Shown: positions 9,109-17,966 of the stretch, piece by piece | How positions within the stretch are numbered: the first letter of the stretch is position 1 | Layout of the letters: every line of letters begins with the position of its first letter | Origin: Neisseriaceae bacterium | GTDB lineage: Bacteria; Pseudomonadota; Gammaproteobacteria; Burkholderiales; Neisseriaceae | Reading direction: 5' to 3' | Length of the DNA: 64,000 bases | Assembly: GCA_016864895.1 (NCBI GenBank) | Contig: CP046107.1 | Coordinates: forward strand, 1,185,741 to 1,249,740 | Made by a program: the position numbers and the translations under genes | The notes under the pieces: model-generated | Told to the model about the DNA's origin: nothing | What the model saw: the letters and a program-made list of their open reading frames with translations, nothing else | Databases searched by the model: none

Positions 9109-10068
9109 ATGGACTCGAACAATACTTCAGATCGAACTATTCAACATGATTTTGGTAATCATTCTATATATCAAGAAGAGAAAAAAACTAAATTAGTTAC
9201 TGTCATAATTGTGGTAACCATGATAGCAGAGATTATTGTAGGTGTTTGGTCAGGTTCTATGGCTCTCCTGGCGGATGGGGTGCATATGGGGGGGCATGCT
9301 TTGGCTTTAGGTTTAGCAACTTTAGCCTACTATCTAACCAGGAAATATGCGGATGATAGAAGTTTTACTTGGGGTAGTGGAAAAATCAATGATTTAGTCG
9401 CTTATACTAGCTCTATTTTGTTGATGGCTACTATTGCTTTTATGATATGGGAATCTGTTAGTCGCTTATTTCATCCTGTGCAAATGCTTTATGAAGAAGC
9501 GGTCATGGTTGCTTTTATTGGTTTATTAGTAAATTTATTTTCGATATTTATATTGCTACGTAATCCGGAAAATGAACATACTCATGGAATTCATGATCAT
9601 TGTTCACATTCAGAAAATAGAAATAACATTGATTTAAATAGTTATGATAATAATTTTAAAGCAGCGATTATCCATGTCGTGGCAGATAGTGCGACTTCGG
9701 TAGCAGCTTTACTTGGTATTTTTATAGCATGGATATGGGGATGGGATTGGTTAGATCCTATGATTGGCTTAATAGCTTCCATGGTGATTCTTAAATGGAG
9801 TGTAGGCTTGTTAAAGAATTCAGGTTCTGTTTTATTGGATAAAGAAAGTGGCTCAGGCATAAAAAAACAGGTAGTAGATAGCATTAAAACAGTTAACCCT
9901 CAAGCTCATATCATGGATCTTCATATTTGGTCTGTTGGGCCTAAATCATATGTTGTAGTGGCAATCATAGGTTCTTCAGTTGATCAAGATTCAAGTAGTA
10001 GATATCGATCGATGCTTGAGCAAATAGAAGGGGTATATCACCCAGTTATTGAAATTAGAGCGTTATAA
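9109..10068 (+). CDS. Cation diffusion facilitator (DmeF-like) metal exporter
   Basis: 319-residue CDF-family transporter exporting divalent metal ions by proton antiport. Six hydrophobic helices; metal-site motifs in helix 2 (LLADGVHMGGHALAL) and helix 5 (HVVADSATSVAAL), and a His-rich loop between helices 4 and 5 (HTHGIHDHCSH). The sequence resembles DmeF-type Co/Ni exporters more than ZitB, but substrate cannot be read from sequence. ATG at 9109 has GGAAGG about 12 bp upstream; the longer frame starting at 9049 overlaps ugpC. Converges on typA across a shared palindromic terminator. Confidence 0.88.
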   Translation: MDSNNTSDRTIQHDFGNHSIYQEEKKTKLVTVIIVVTMIAEIIVGVWSGSMALLADGVHMGGHALALGLATLAYYLTRKYADDRSFTWGSGKINDLVAYTSSILLMATIAFMIWESVSRLFHPVQMLYEEAVMVAFIGLLVNLFSIFILLRNPENEHTHGIHDHCSHSENRNNIDLNSYDNNFKAAIIHVVADSATSVAALLGIFIAWIWGWDWLDPMIGLIASMVILKWSVGLLKNSGSVLLDKESGSGIKKQVVDSIKTVNPQAHIMDLHIWSVGPKSYVVVAIIGSSVDQDSSSRYRSMLEQIEGVYHPVIEIRAL

Positions 10069-10073
10069 AGAAA

Positions 10074-10116
10074 ATAAAACAGAATAAGATCCTAGTAGGA
10101 TCTTATTCTGTTTTAT
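10074..10116. terminator. Bidirectional terminator between the CDF gene and typA
   Basis: A long, essentially perfect palindrome (left arm ATAAAACAGAATAAGATCCT, right arm AGGATCTTATTCTGTTTTAT, about 20 bp per arm, short loop). A/T-rich flanks serve as U-tracts in both directions. It overlaps the typA stop codon: the last codons of typA are part of the right arm. Confidence 0.85.
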
Positions 10117-11917
10117 TATGATGTCGTCTTCTTTCTAATTCTGTAAGATAGCGTTTTCTTAAACGAATATTTTTTGGTGTAATTTCGACTAATTCGTCAC
10201 TATCGATAAATTCAACAGCACTTTCTAGGGTTAGTTTTATAGGGGTTGTCAATCTTACCGCTTCATCCGTACCTGAAGCTCTAATATTAGTTAATTTCTT
10301 ACCTTTTAGTGGGTTAACTACCAAATCATTGTCACGAGAATGAATACCAATAATCATACCTTCGTAAACTTTTTCTCCAGGGCTGATAAACATACGACCA
10401 CGATCTTCCAAATTCCATAATGCATAAGCCACTGCCTCACCTTGTTCTTGAGAAATTAATACCCCATTTTGACGACTAGGTAAGTCTGTTTTTACAGGGC
10501 CATAATCATCAAATACGTGTGACATTAAACCAGTTCCTTTGGTTAAAGTCATAAAATCATTTTGGAAACCAATCAGACCTCTAGCAGGGATATAGTAATC
10601 TAATCTAGTTCTACCATTGCCGTCACTTTCCATATTGACCAACTCACCTTTACGTTTGCCAATGGCTTCCATCACTGAACCTTGATGGTTATCTTCGACA
10701 TCTATGGTCAAATTCTCGTAGGGTTCATATTTTTGACCCTCAATATCTTTGTATAGAACTCTTGGCTTACCAACAGCTAATTCATAACCTTCACGTCTCA
10801 TATTTTCAATCAGGATTGTAAGGTGCAATTCTCCACGACCAGACACCCTAAATATATCAGCATCAGCAGTTTCTTCCACTCTAAGAGCAACATTAGTTAA
10901 GGTTTCTTTCATTAAGCGATCCCTAATTTGACGACTGGTGACGAATTTTCCTTCCAGTCCAGCGTATGGAGAGGTGTTGACCATAAAATCCATGGTTAAT
11001 GTTGGTTGATCAATACTGATCACAGGAAGCCCAATAGGGTTTTCTTTATCACAAATGGTTACCCCGATACCTATCTCTTCTAAACCTGAAATAATTACAA
11101 TATCTCCAGATTCTGCTTCTTCTAAAGGTACTCTATCTAAACCTTTAAATCCCAGTAATTGGTTAATTTTGCCTTGGGTAACCACTTCATCATCATTCAT
11201 AACAACAACATTTTGTCCAGGTTTAATTTTGCCGTTTAAAATACGTCCAATTCCTAAGCGACCTGTATAAGCTGAGTAATCCAATTGAGAAATTTGTAGC
11301 TGTAATGGTTTTTCGCTAGAACCTTGGGGTTCTGGGGTGTGCTTTAAAATGGCGGCAAAAAGAGGATGCATATCAGAGCTGTTATCTTGTAAGTTGTTTT
11401 TAGCATAGCCATCTAAACCTGAAGCATACACAATTGGGAAATCCAACTGTTCTTCTGTGGCGCCTAAGTTATCAAAGAGATCAAACGTTTGATCAATTGC
11501 CCAATTAATTCGCGCTCCGGGTTTATCGATTTTATTAACAACTACAATTGGTTTTAATCCTAGAGAAAGTGCCTTTTTAGTGACAAAACGCGTTTGAGGC
11601 ATAGGGCCTTCTTGAGCGTCTATCAATAATACAACACAATCAACCATGCCCAATACTCGTTCTACTTCTCCACCAAAGTCAGCATGCCCAGGTGTGTCAA
11701 CAATGTTGATATGGTAGCCTTGATATTCAATAGCTGTATTTTTAGCTAGTATTGTGATACCTCTTTCTTTTTCGATATCGTTGTTGTCCATAATACGTTC
11801 ATCAACATGTTGATTGTCTCTGAAAGTACCCGATTGTTTTAGTAGTTGATCAATAAGAGTGGTTTTCCCATGGTCAACGTGAGCAATGATTGCGATATTA
11901 CGAATTTTTTTTGTCAT
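10103..11917 (-). CDS. typA: Translational GTPase TypA/BipA
   Basis: 604-residue ribosome-binding GTPase related to EF-G and LepA, involved in 50S assembly and stress growth. GTPase motifs: [10 protein letters not shown] (G1), the switch I segment [17 protein letters not shown] (G3), [10 protein letters not shown] (G4). Domain II and the TypA-specific C-terminus ([19 protein letters not shown], then [14 protein letters not shown]) are complete. The C-terminus RRRHHNKTE is encoded within the palindromic terminator it shares with the CDF gene. Monocistronic by layout: about 330 bp of non-coding DNA lies upstream. Confidence 0.97.
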   Translation of the reverse strand: MTKKIRNIAIIAHVDHGKTTLIDQLLKQSGTFRDNQHVDERIMDNNDIEKERGITILAKNTAIEYQGYHINIVDTPGHADFGGEVERVLGMVDCVVLLIDAQEGPMPQTRFVTKKALSLGLKPIVVVNKIDKPGARINWAIDQTFDLFDNLGATEEQLDFPIVYASGLDGYAKNNLQDNSSDMHPLFAAILKHTPEPQGSSEKPLQLQISQLDYSAYTGRLGIGRILNGKIKPGQNVVVMNDDEVVTQGKINQLLGFKGLDRVPLEEAESGDIVIISGLEEIGIGVTICDKENPIGLPVISIDQPTLTMDFMVNTSPYAGLEGKFVTSRQIRDRLMKETLTNVALRVEETADADIFRVSGRGELHLTILIENMRREGYELAVGKPRVLYKDIEGQKYEPYENLTIDVEDNHQGSVMEAIGKRKGELVNMESDGNGRTRLDYYIPARGLIGFQNDFMTLTKGTGLMSHVFDDYGPVKTDLPSRQNGVLISQEQGEAVAYALWNLEDRGRMFISPGEKVYEGMIIGIHSRDNDLVVNPLKGKKLTNIRASGTDEAVRLTTPIKLTLESAVEFIDSDELVEITPKNIRLRKRYLTELERRRHHNKTE

Positions 11918-12204
11918 GATTTTATATTCAATATTATTTCATTTGTAAGGTAAACAGAATTAATTATTCAGGTAATTTTTTTATAAAAATTCTATCGTGA
12001 AAAGTACAACTTATCATTATAACACTCTTACTTTATATTTATTACCATTTTTTTAGGATGAATAATTTTTATATTTAAAACTTGATTTAGTGAATTACTA
12101 TCAGAGAACTTACCTGAATGGTAGAGAGATTAAAAAATATATTTTTTTTGGTTTCAATCTTATAAGGGGTATAAGGAGAGACAACTAGTTAAATAATATA
12201 GGAA

Positions 12205-12688
12205 TATATACAAATATATAGTATTTCTGACCATATCATAGTCACGTTTAACTATACTTCATAAAGTTTTGTCCCCTTTTCAAGATCGAATTCTGTAATA
12301 CATGTATATAGCTAGGTTGGCTGTAATCGGTGCCGACAATCCTGGTAACGACTACTGCTTCTCTAAGTTTGGACAGTAAATGACTACATTCACATTCTTT
12401 TTGACAAATATTAACTGGATCTATTATGGTAATGGTCATTGTTCCTTTGAAAGTGAGTTTCCTATTTTTTAGGATCTTCAATAGGGATTTCAATTCCTAT
12501 GATGCAAAGTTTGGTGATTGTGCTGAATTAATAGGAAGTTCTAAAAATCTCTCTATTCCATGACCAGCCCAGCCTTTATTTACTTTGCCTGATGGGTTTA
12601 AAACTATTACTTTATACTCTAAAGAAAGCTCATGCAAATTTCTATCTTTCAATGTTTGCATTCTTTCTATTGCTTCTTTACGTTCCAT
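12205..12688 (-). pseudogene. MutH/Sau3AI-like (GATC) restriction nuclease remnant
   Basis: Decayed gene directly after the Dam methylase (ATG at 12688, 7 bp beyond the dam stop, AAGGTGAG as ribosome site). Reading leftward, the frame gives GWAGHGIERFLELP, then NFAS, an in-frame TAG at 12499-12497, and ELKSLLKILKNRKLTFKG. TAG probably replaced the TGG (Trp) expected before the catalytic ELK. Frame then runs to IDPVNICQKE and VVVTRIVGTDYSQPSYIH; near 12285-12300 the match jumps frame (FDLEKGTKLYEV) and again near 12255 (VKRDYDMVRNTI). The final conserved C-terminal segment is missing. The pattern resembles the MutH/Sau3AI fold, whose members cut at GATC; family assignment is from memory of motifs. 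Confidence 0.7.
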
Positions 12689-12695
12689 ACTCACC

Positions 12696-13505
12696 TTACT
12701 TAAAAATCGCTAGTAGCTCGTTAACTTTTATTCTTTTACTGCCTTTAGATGATATATTGCGTTGAACAGATATTGTTTTAATATTGGCACCTTTATACAA
12801 TTTTCTAGTTACTTCTGTATCATGGTTTGAGATTAATATACCTTTTGTTTTCTTTGCTGTTAATTCGGCTAACTTAGCAAGTTTTTGTTGTTGATTTTGG
12901 TTAAATCCACCTTGTGAATAGCTTGTAAAATAGGCAGTTTCAGATAGCGGCACATACGGAGGATCACAATAAATTAAATCATTAGATTGGGCTATTGAAA
13001 ATGTCTCTTCAAAGTGAGCATACATTAGTTCGATTCTACCTGATTTGTGGATAAAATGTTCCATTTCACTTTTTGGAAAGTAAACTGTTTTATATCGACC
13101 AAAAGGTACGTTAAAGAGTCCTTTACTGTTATAGCGACATAATCCATTGTAAGCGTGTCTATTTAAATACATGAATAAAGCGGATCTTTCTAGCTTATCT
13201 TGTGATTGATTAAACTGTGTTCTCAACTCATAGAACTGTATTTCTTGGTTATTATGGGGAGTAAAAAATGATTGAGCGTAGTCAATAAAGTCTTTTTTTT
13301 CAGTTTTTAATGCTTCAAATAAATTAATTAAATCAGCATTGGCGTCAGATAACACATAACTTTCAAATTCAACACCTAATGTAACTGCACCACTCCCTGA
13401 AAATGGCTCTATTAAGCGTTTTCTATTAGAAATAGGCATATGTTCTTCAATGAATTGAACAAGTTTAGCTTTACCGCCAGCCCACTTTAAAAAAGGCTTA
13501 GACAT
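12696..13505 (-). CDS. dam: DNA adenine methyltransferase (Dam/DpnM type)
   Basis: 269-residue N6-adenine methylase of the D12 (alpha) class. Motif I FLKWAGGKAKL at the N-terminus, EPFSGSGAVTLG, the catalytic DPPY motif (DLIYCDPPYVPLSETAYF) and the C-terminal NISSKGSKRIKVNELL match Dam/DpnM/MboIA enzymes that methylate GATC. Its neighbour is the ruin of a MutH/Sau3AI-like nuclease, so it is probably the surviving half of a type II system rather than a housekeeping Dam; target GATC is inferred. About 770 bp of non-coding DNA lies upstream. Confidence 0.88.
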   Translation of the reverse strand: MSKPFLKWAGGKAKLVQFIEEHMPISNRKRLIEPFSGSGAVTLGVEFESYVLSDANADLINLFEALKTEKKDFIDYAQSFFTPHNNQEIQFYELRTQFNQSQDKLERSALFMYLNRHAYNGLCRYNSKGLFNVPFGRYKTVYFPKSEMEHFIHKSGRIELMYAHFEETFSIAQSNDLIYCDPPYVPLSETAYFTSYSQGGFNQNQQQKLAKLAELTAKKTKGILISNHDTEVTRKLYKGANIKTISVQRNISSKGSKRIKVNELLAIFK

Positions 13506-14277
13506 TATCGTGAATTATGCTCTCTTAATAAAGTTGATTCAATAAATATCATGTTAGTTTTTAGTAAATGGAAGAACAATAGGAATCATTCTTAACTTTA
13601 TAAATTGTACCAGAAAAAAATTATTTCCATTTCGTATAGCTTATTTTATATTAACCATAATATTCATAAAATTCGATTCTCGTAAAAGAAATGGGGAAAG
13701 AATAGGATGTGAATGTTTTGTTTTTGAAAATACCACTCCTTTTATCCTAAGCTAATATTAAATTATGTAATGTTTACAACATTACATTATCCCTTTCCCC
13801 CATGACAATATGAGGTTTTTTTTTGTGGTAAAAATTATGAGGGGGGGGGAGGATTAATTTTTTCTAATTCACTCCATATTAAAGTGGTATTAGCTATGTA
13901 TGGGGGATAGAATTGAATTATCGAGAATATTCGATAGATTTTCTACTGATATACATATCGAGTTATATAGCCAAACATGCTTTTAAAGGACTTTAAAACG
14001 CGTTTTAAGTTGAGGGTGGAATGTTGAGAATGTACCACATCTAAAGGCCAAAACTAGCGATTTTGAGCGTTTCACAAGAATAAATACTATAATGTATCTC
14101 ACAGAATTGCCAATTTTATAGGAATGTAGGAGGACATTAATTTTTCTTTTTATCGGTTAGTTATTTATCATATTCTAAGCCGACATTAATCATCTTTCAA
14201 TTAATGTAGTTAGATTGGTTAGTCTATTATTTGTGAGTTATATATCGAAAAAAAGTTAACTCAATAGCAAAATGTTG
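13506..14277. other. Intergenic region with palindromes, no gene
   Basis: About 770 bp between dam and the tRNA cluster. No open frame of note. It contains a perfect 10-bp inverted repeat (13765-13787), a pyrimidine-rich block answered by a G9 run about 60 bp further on (around 13790-13850), and a 16-bp perfect palindrome TTAAAACGCGTTTTAA at 13993-14008. None has a known identity to me. Confidence 0.5.
13765..13787. repeat. Perfect inverted repeat, 10-bp arms
   Basis: ATGTAATGTT and AACATTACAT separated by TAC. The short loop and lack of a T-run argue against a terminator; it looks more like an operator for a dimeric DNA-binding protein or a cruciform-forming site. It lies about 260 bp upstream of dam, in unassigned DNA. 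Confidence 0.6.
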
Positions 14278-14305
14278 TTGACAATTTAATCATAAAGGCT
14301 ATAAT
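14278..14305 (+). promoter_or_regulatory. Sigma-70 promoter of the tRNA-Pro/Arg/His cluster
   Basis: TTGACA at 14278-14283 and TATAAT at 14300-14305, both perfect, 16-bp spacer. The predicted transcription start is about 12 bp before tRNA-Pro. A promoter this strong fits stable RNA genes. Confidence 0.85.
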
Positions 14306-14324
14306 TCTTCATTCAATAAGTCAT

Positions 14325-14402
14325 CGGGGCGTAGCGCAGTCTGGTTAGCGCATCTGGTTTGGGACCAGAGGGTCGTGAGTTCGAATCCCACCGCCCCGAC
14401 CA
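14325..14402 (+). tRNA. tRNA-Pro (anticodon UGG)
   Basis: Complete cloverleaf: acceptor CGGGGCG pairs with CGCCCCG, anticodon TGG in the loop TTTGGGA, T-loop GTTCGAATC, and an encoded CCA. First of three tRNA genes on one likely transcript. Reads CCN proline codons. Confidence 0.95.
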
Positions 14403-14408
14403 TTTTTT

Positions 14409-14440
14409 ATCTGAAAACAGAAAAATCTGAAAACAGAAAA
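14409..14440. repeat. Two exact tandem copies of a 16-bp unit
   Basis: ATCTGAAAACAGAAAA occurs twice head to tail between tRNA-Pro and tRNA-Arg. Each unit holds a small inverted element (CTGAAAACAG). Probably a slippage duplication; it lies inside the tRNA precursor and could affect processing. Confidence 0.8.
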
Positions 14441-14448
14441 ATTGATGA

Positions 14449-14525
14449 GCGCCCGTAGCTCAACTGGATAGAGCACCGCCCTTCTAAGGCGGGGGTTACA
14501 GGTTCGACTCCTGTCGGGCGTACCA
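14449..14525 (+). tRNA. tRNA-Arg (anticodon UCU)
   Basis: Acceptor GCGCCCG pairs with CGGGCGT (one G-U), anticodon TCT in the loop CTTCTAA, T-loop GTTCGACTC, encoded CCA. Reads AGA/AGG arginine codons, likely frequent in an AT-rich genome. Confidence 0.95.
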
Positions 14526-14527
14526 GT

Positions 14528-14604
14528 GGTGGCTGTAGCTCAGTTGGTAGAGCCCCGGATTGTGATTCCGGTTGTCGTGGGTTCGATCCCCATCAGTCAC
14601 CCCA
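14528..14604 (+). tRNA. tRNA-His (anticodon GUG)
   Basis: Acceptor GTGGCTG pairs with CAGTCAC; the preceding base at 14528 is the G(-1) specific to tRNA-His, facing C73 before the encoded CCA. Anticodon GTG in TTGTGAT. Only 2 bp separate it from tRNA-Arg. Confidence 0.95.
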
Positions 14605-14771
14605 TTTTTTTATCATTATCTATCTCATGTCTTTTTAACTGTTAGTATTAACAGGGAGGGATTATGATACTATTCTGAAAACCTGACTATTCTGCTCATG
14701 GTATTTTTTTTTTTGTAAAACTAATAAATTCTGGTAAGCTAAGTGTATTTCATAGTTGTGGATTTTTTATC

Positions 14772-16130
14772 GTGAAATGGACTCAATTATTAAGTACACA
14801 GCGTTTTAAAATCAGCAATGGTAAGGTCGTAAAAGTTTATACGGACTCTAGTAGAGAGGCTGTCAATAATTCACGTTCTGGTTTTTTAATTGATTACGAT
14901 AGAGTAGTTTTTTCCGGTAGCTTTAGACGTTTAGGTCGTAAGACGCAAGTACATCCTTTTTCTGAAAGTGACTATACACACAATCGGTTAACGCACAGTG
15001 TTGAAGTGGCAAGTGTGGGACGAAGTATCGGGAATCAACTTGGGCTAATGCTAATGATTGAGAATGAATTACCAGATTCAATTAAGCCTATGGATATTGG
15101 ATCAATAGTACAGGTTGCTTGTTTAGCTCATGATATGGGTAATCCTCCCTTTGGTCATATAGGTGAGGAAGCTTTAAGGGCGTGGTTTCGTAGTTCTGAT
15201 AATGCTAGGTATCTGTTAGGTATGTCCCAACAGGAAATTAATGATTTACAAACTTATGAAGGAAATGCCCATACGGTTAGAATTGTTACCAGTTTGGAAA
15301 TGTATAAAAGTTCTGGAGGAATGAGATTAACTGCTGCTTCGATTGGGAGCTTAATCAAGTATCCATGGACCAGTAGTGCACCTCAAGGACGTACTAAGTT
15401 TAATATTTATCAGACAGAATTACATTTGATGCATCATGTTTTTAAAGAGCTAGGTATTGAACAGATTTCAGATAATACGTGGCTAAGACATCCTTTATCT
15501 TATTTAATGGAGGCATCAGATGATATTTGTTATGCAATTTTAGATTTAGAAGATGCAGTTGAGATAGGAGTATTAACAGAAAAGGACGTAGAAAAGATTT
15601 TGAAACCTATTCTGCATAAAGAAAATATAACTCGAGATCGAAAACTAACGTCTATGCAGTATTGTCGTATGCTAAGGGGTAAAGCTATAGGATGTGCAAT
15701 CGATAATGTTGCTCATACCTTTTTTAAATATAGACAGGAAATTATGCAAGGGGACTTTCAAGCTAAAGATTTGTTATCAGTTTGTCGTTCGGAGGTCAGT
15801 GAGGCGATTAAAAATGCTAAACAACTAGCTCGAGATAAAATTTTTATGCATCCCAATAAGTTGATGACTGAGATAGCAGGATTTCCTTGTTTAGGGTCTA
15901 TTTTGTCTTTACTGATTCCTGCCACATACGAATACGTAAAGCTACAGAATAAACAGGAAATCAATAGTCAACACCGATTGGCTTTAAAATTATTAAAAGA
16001 GGATCCTATCTTGGAAACTGATTCCTTATATACCGCTTATATGAAAGTGTTGGATTTTGTTGGCGGATTGACTGATAATGCTGCTGCAAAAATGGCTAGA
16101 GAAGTTTCTGGTATTGGGATGATTAAGTAA
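14772..16130 (+). CDS. dgt: dGTPase (deoxyguanosinetriphosphate triphosphohydrolase), HD family
   Basis: Hydrolyses dGTP to deoxyguanosine and triphosphate. 452 residues. HD-domain metal site: LTHSVEVASVGRSIG supplies the His, AHDMGNPPFGHIGEEAL the His-Asp pair; YEGNAHTVRIV and YLMEASDDICYAILDLEDA are further dGTPase signatures. Start is GTG at 14772 (reading MKWTQLLSTQRF, typical of the family); no strong ribosome binding site is visible. Followed after 73 bp by lysC. Confidence 0.93.
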   Translation: MKWTQLLSTQRFKISNGKVVKVYTDSSREAVNNSRSGFLIDYDRVVFSGSFRRLGRKTQVHPFSESDYTHNRLTHSVEVASVGRSIGNQLGLMLMIENELPDSIKPMDIGSIVQVACLAHDMGNPPFGHIGEEALRAWFRSSDNARYLLGMSQQEINDLQTYEGNAHTVRIVTSLEMYKSSGGMRLTAASIGSLIKYPWTSSAPQGRTKFNIYQTELHLMHHVFKELGIEQISDNTWLRHPLSYLMEASDDICYAILDLEDAVEIGVLTEKDVEKILKPILHKENITRDRKLTSMQYCRMLRGKAIGCAIDNVAHTFFKYRQEIMQGDFQAKDLLSVCRSEVSEAIKNAKQLARDKIFMHPNKLMTEIAGFPCLGSILSLLIPATYEYVKLQNKQEINSQHRLALKLLKEDPILETDSLYTAYMKVLDFVGGLTDNAAAKMAREVSGIGMIK

Positions 16131-16203
16131 ATACTTTACCTTTTAATCACAATTTGTAATAATCCGAGATTTAAAATATTAGATATACCATTAGGATAAG
16201 AAG

Positions 16204-17424
16204 ATGGCATTGATTGTTCAAAAATATGGCGGTACTTCAGTTGGTTCAGTTGAGCGCATACAAAATGTTGCTAAGCGAATTGCTAAATTTAAACAACAGG
16301 GAGATGACGTAGTAGTAGTAGTTTCAGCGATGAGTGGTGAAACAAATCGTTTGGTTTCTTTAGCTGAAGCGATACAAGCACAACCTAATCAAAGAGAGTT
16401 AGATGTTGTGTTATCGACAGGCGAACAAGTGACTATCGGTTTATTGTGTATGGCCTTAGAAGCGATAGGTATTCGTGCCAAAAGTTATACTGGATGGCAA
16501 ATACCTGTTAGTACCAACCATGTGCATACCAAGGCACGTATTGAAGATATCAATGATGTTAAGCTAAAACAGGATTTAAAAGATGGAAAGGTGATTGTAG
16601 TAGCTGGTTTTCAAGGTGTGGATAGATATGGCGATATTACCACTTTGGGCAGAGGAGGTTCTGATACGTCCGCTGTTGCATTGGCAGCTAAACTAAAGGC
16701 AGATGAATGTCAGATTTATACGGATGTAGATGGTGTTTATACCACCGATCCTAGAGTAGTACCGGAAGCTAAAAGACTAAATAAAATTACTTTTGAAGAA
16801 ATGCTTGAATTATCTTCATTAGGTTCAAAAGTCTTACAGATTCGTTCTGTTGAATTTGCTGGTAAATATCATGTTCGTTTGAGAGTATTAAGTAGCTTAA
16901 AAGATGATTGTGAGGGGACATTAATTACATTTGAAGAGGATAAAAATATGGAGCATGTGGTCGTTTCAGGAATTGCATTTGATAGAAATCAAGCTAGAAT
17001 AAATGTGAGAGGTGTTCCCGACAAGCCAGGGATTGCATATAATATTTTGGGGGCTATTGCCGACGCTAATATTGAGGTTGATATGATTATTCAAAATGTT
17101 GGTGAAAATGATACAACTGATTTTTCATTTACAGTGCCTAGAAATGATTATCAGAATGCACTTGAGGTTTTAAATACAGAACAAGATAAAATTCATGCTA
17201 AGACTATTGATGGAGATGGCACAGTAGTAAAAGTTTCTGTAGTTGGTTTGGGTATGCGCTCTCATTCTGGAGTGGCTTCTCGAATTTTTAAAGCTCTAGC
17301 AAATGAAAATATCAATATTAAAATGATCGCAACATCAGAAATTAAAGTTTCAGTACTGATTGATGAAAAGTATTTAGAATTAGCTACTCGTGTTCTGCAT
17401 CAAGCTTTTCAATTAGATAAATAA
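16204..17424 (+). CDS. lysC: Aspartate kinase
   Basis: Phosphorylates aspartate, the first step to lysine, threonine and methionine. 406 residues: kinase domain with KYGGTSVGSVERIQ at the N-terminus, GRGGSDTSAVALA and TDVDGVYTTDPR; the C-terminal 150 residues hold two ACT domains (GIAYNILGAIADANIEVDM and VASRIFKALANENINIKMI) through which lysine or threonine normally inhibits. ATG follows AAGAAG. A strong terminator lies 20 bp downstream. Confidence 0.97.
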   Translation: MALIVQKYGGTSVGSVERIQNVAKRIAKFKQQGDDVVVVVSAMSGETNRLVSLAEAIQAQPNQRELDVVLSTGEQVTIGLLCMALEAIGIRAKSYTGWQIPVSTNHVHTKARIEDINDVKLKQDLKDGKVIVVAGFQGVDRYGDITTLGRGGSDTSAVALAAKLKADECQIYTDVDGVYTTDPRVVPEAKRLNKITFEEMLELSSLGSKVLQIRSVEFAGKYHVRLRVLSSLKDDCEGTLITFEEDKNMEHVVVSGIAFDRNQARINVRGVPDKPGIAYNILGAIADANIEVDMIIQNVGENDTTDFSFTVPRNDYQNALEVLNTEQDKIHAKTIDGDGTVVKVSVVGLGMRSHSGVASRIFKALANENINIKMIATSEIKVSVLIDEKYLELATRVLHQAFQLDK

Positions 17425-17444
17425 AGTCACGAGAAAAATGCAAG

Positions 17445-17481
17445 AATCCCAAGGGAGAAGGTTGTCCCTGGGATTTTTTTT
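17445..17481 (+). terminator. Rho-independent terminator of lysC
   Basis: AATCCCAAGGGA, 7-base loop, TCCCTGGGATT: an 11-bp stem with one bulged A, directly followed by a run of T. Sits 20 bp after the lysC stop. Confidence 0.9.
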
Positions 17482-17966
17482 ATTATTGATTTATTGATCA
17501 ATTATTGTGCTAAGAGTATCCTTTGGTTTTAGCAAAAAAGTTACAGAGTACATTTTTTCTCATTGGTTTGATCTAGAGCCTTGTTCTTTATCTAGACTAT
17601 GATAGTCATTGCCTATGAACGGTAATGAATTAAGGTTGTCCCAAAATACTAGATTTAGGTAGTAATAAAAATAAAATGATATGTTTGGTGTAGATCATAA
17701 CCTATTGTTATTCATATTTTTAATAGTGAAAGGTATTATTAAATTGGTACTTATTATTTGCTATGTAGTTGAAGATGTAAACCAATTTTTAACGGTTAAG
17801 ACAAGATAATGCTTTGCGAATTTTTTGATCATGTTTTATTTATTAGAAAAAAGTAAATTATTATGTACATCATTAAGGAAAGACCAGTACAATAGAGGGT
17901 GCTGAATGTTTGTTCTAAAAATAGCTATATATTCTATTAATCATCATCATTTAAAGTGAATCATAT
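17482..17966. other. Intergenic region, nothing recognised
   Basis: About 485 bp between the lysC terminator and the secreted hydrolase. AT-rich, all frames closed, no RNA gene or repeat that I can see. The hydrolase promoter should be near its right end. Confidence 0.5.
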
